Source of the DNA: Bacteroidota bacterium
GTDB taxonomy: Bacteria; Bacteroidota; Bacteroidia; Flavobacteriales; Flavobacteriaceae
DNA length: 14,620 bases
Direction of reading: 5' to 3'
NCBI GenBank assembly: GCA_015767395.1
Contig: JADWMI010000034.1
Span: 1-14,620 of the forward strand
Shown: positions 14,053 to 14,620 of the stretch, piece after piece
Numbering within the stretch: the first letter of the stretch is position 1
Layout: each line of letters opens with the position of its first letter
Notes under the pieces: model-generated
The model's input: only the letters and a program-made list of their open reading frames with translations
Databases searched by the model: none
What the model was told of the DNA's origin: nothing
Position numbers and translations under genes: made by a program

Positions 14053-14620
14053 CAGCTACTTCAAGAGCTCTGTAAGCGTCTACTTTTTTATAAAACAACT
14101 GTGCATCAATCAAATATTTTTGTGCAAATTCTTGCGTTGGCTCATTGTTTTTTATTTGATAAATAAAATCCGAAAAAGGAACGTCTAATGCAATTTCTAA
14201 CGCAAAAACTTCTTCAAACTGCGCTATAATTCCTGCATGCGTATTTGTTTTCTTTCCCTCTGAAATTAGCAATGCTTTCGCTGTATTTACAATACTCGAA
14301 TAGGCATAATAAATACTATCTGAATATTGATTGTTTTTTAATGATTCAGCCGCATTTTCTAATTTCTCTTTGCTTTCAAACAACAAAGTTGCAATTAAGT
14401 CAATAACAACACCTGCACATTCACCTACACCAACAGCCGTTACATAGGCTTCATCAGCTCCCCAATCTATAAAATCACTTTGTTCTAAATTGGTAGTATC
14501 TGCCAATGGTTTCAATAAATCATAAAAATATTTTTCTCCCTGATTATCATAATAATTTAAAAATGATTCCCCAACTTTAACATTTGATTCATAATCATTT
14601 AAAATTGTTCTCAAAGCACT
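14042..14620 (-). CDS. C-terminal part of a probable siroheme nitrite/sulfite reductase with HEPN-like tail (5' end outside window)
   Basis: The frame is open from the right edge (14620) to a TAA at 14042-14044, giving 192 visible residues; the true start lies outside. The first about 40 visible residues (ALRTILNDYESNVKVGESF…) resemble the end of nitrite/sulfite reductases, where an ILxxY…GExF segment is common. The following segment has DWGADEAYVTAVGVGECAGV. The last about 110 residues are helical and HEPN-like (KLENAAESLKNNQYSDSIYYAYSSIVNTAKALL, then a TNTHAG turn), but the R-x4-6-H motif of HEPN ribonucleases is not seen. The gene heads a minus-strand operon with both siroheme genes, which fits a siroheme enzyme that makes ammonium from nitrite. 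The catalytic cysteines are outside the window, so nitrite versus sulfite cannot be decided here. Confidence 0.75.
   Translation of the reverse strand, partial: SALRTILNDYESNVKVGESFLNYYDNQGEKYFYDLLKPLADTTNLEQSDFIDWGADEAYVTAVGVGECAGVVIDLIATLLFESKEKLENAAESLKNNQYSDSIYYAYSSIVNTAKALLISEGKKTNTHAGIIAQFEEVFALEIALDVPFSDFIYQIKNNEPTQEFAQKYLIDAQLFYKKVDAYRALEVADEK

Overview
The window is AT-rich (about one third GC by eye) and looks like a member of the Bacteroidota, most likely Flavobacteriaceae. The reasons are the protein sequence style, the near absence of Shine-Dalgarno sequences, and promoters with TAnnTTTG-type -7 elements. It holds most of an assimilatory nitrate-use locus. No mobile element with a transposase, CRISPR array, tRNA or rRNA was seen.

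Layout. (1) 1-84 is the tail of an unidentified gene, followed by an FNR/CRP-family regulator with four FNR-like cysteines (92-811) and a strong terminator (834-871). (2) 1052-6619 is a five-gene plus-strand uptake operon: a nitrate-binding lipoprotein (nrtA), permease (nrtB), two ATPases (nrtC, nrtD) and an outer-membrane beta-barrel. (3) 6620-6878 holds a 148-nt imperfect inverted repeat, then a promoter region. (4) 6879-7568 is an orphan NarL/FixJ-type response regulator. (5) 7694-12643 is a two-gene reductase operon: a 1172-residue molybdopterin nitrate reductase fused to its own FAD/NAD(P)H module and a BFD-type [2Fe-2S] domain, abutting a gene for a nitrite/sulfite-reductase-fold protein that lacks the usual Fe-S/siroheme cysteines and ends in a rubredoxin domain. 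(6) Convergent to this, on the minus strand, are the C-terminal part of a probable siroheme nitrite/sulfite reductase with a HEPN-like tail (runs off the right edge), the uroporphyrinogen-III methyltransferase, and the precorrin-2 dehydrogenase/ferrochelatase. The last two make siroheme.

Working model. Nitrate crosses the outer membrane through the barrel protein, is bound by NrtA and imported by NrtBCD. The fused reductase reduces it to nitrite using NAD(P)H. The siroheme enzyme (partly outside the window) reduces nitrite to ammonium, with siroheme supplied by the adjacent genes. The rubredoxin/pseudo-reductase protein may pass electrons between these enzymes.

Regulation. The hexamer TACGTA was found nine times by reading, always between genes: two copies upstream of nrtA, two upstream of the response regulator, three upstream of the nitrate reductase, and two in the arms of the terminator at 834-871. 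Two of the clusters form a 16-bp dyad with the 7-2-7 geometry known for NarL-family proteins. The locally encoded response regulator is the best candidate to bind it. This DNA code, the rubredoxin pseudo-reductase, the HEPN-tailed reductase and the inverted repeat at 6635-6782 are the least ordinary parts of the window.
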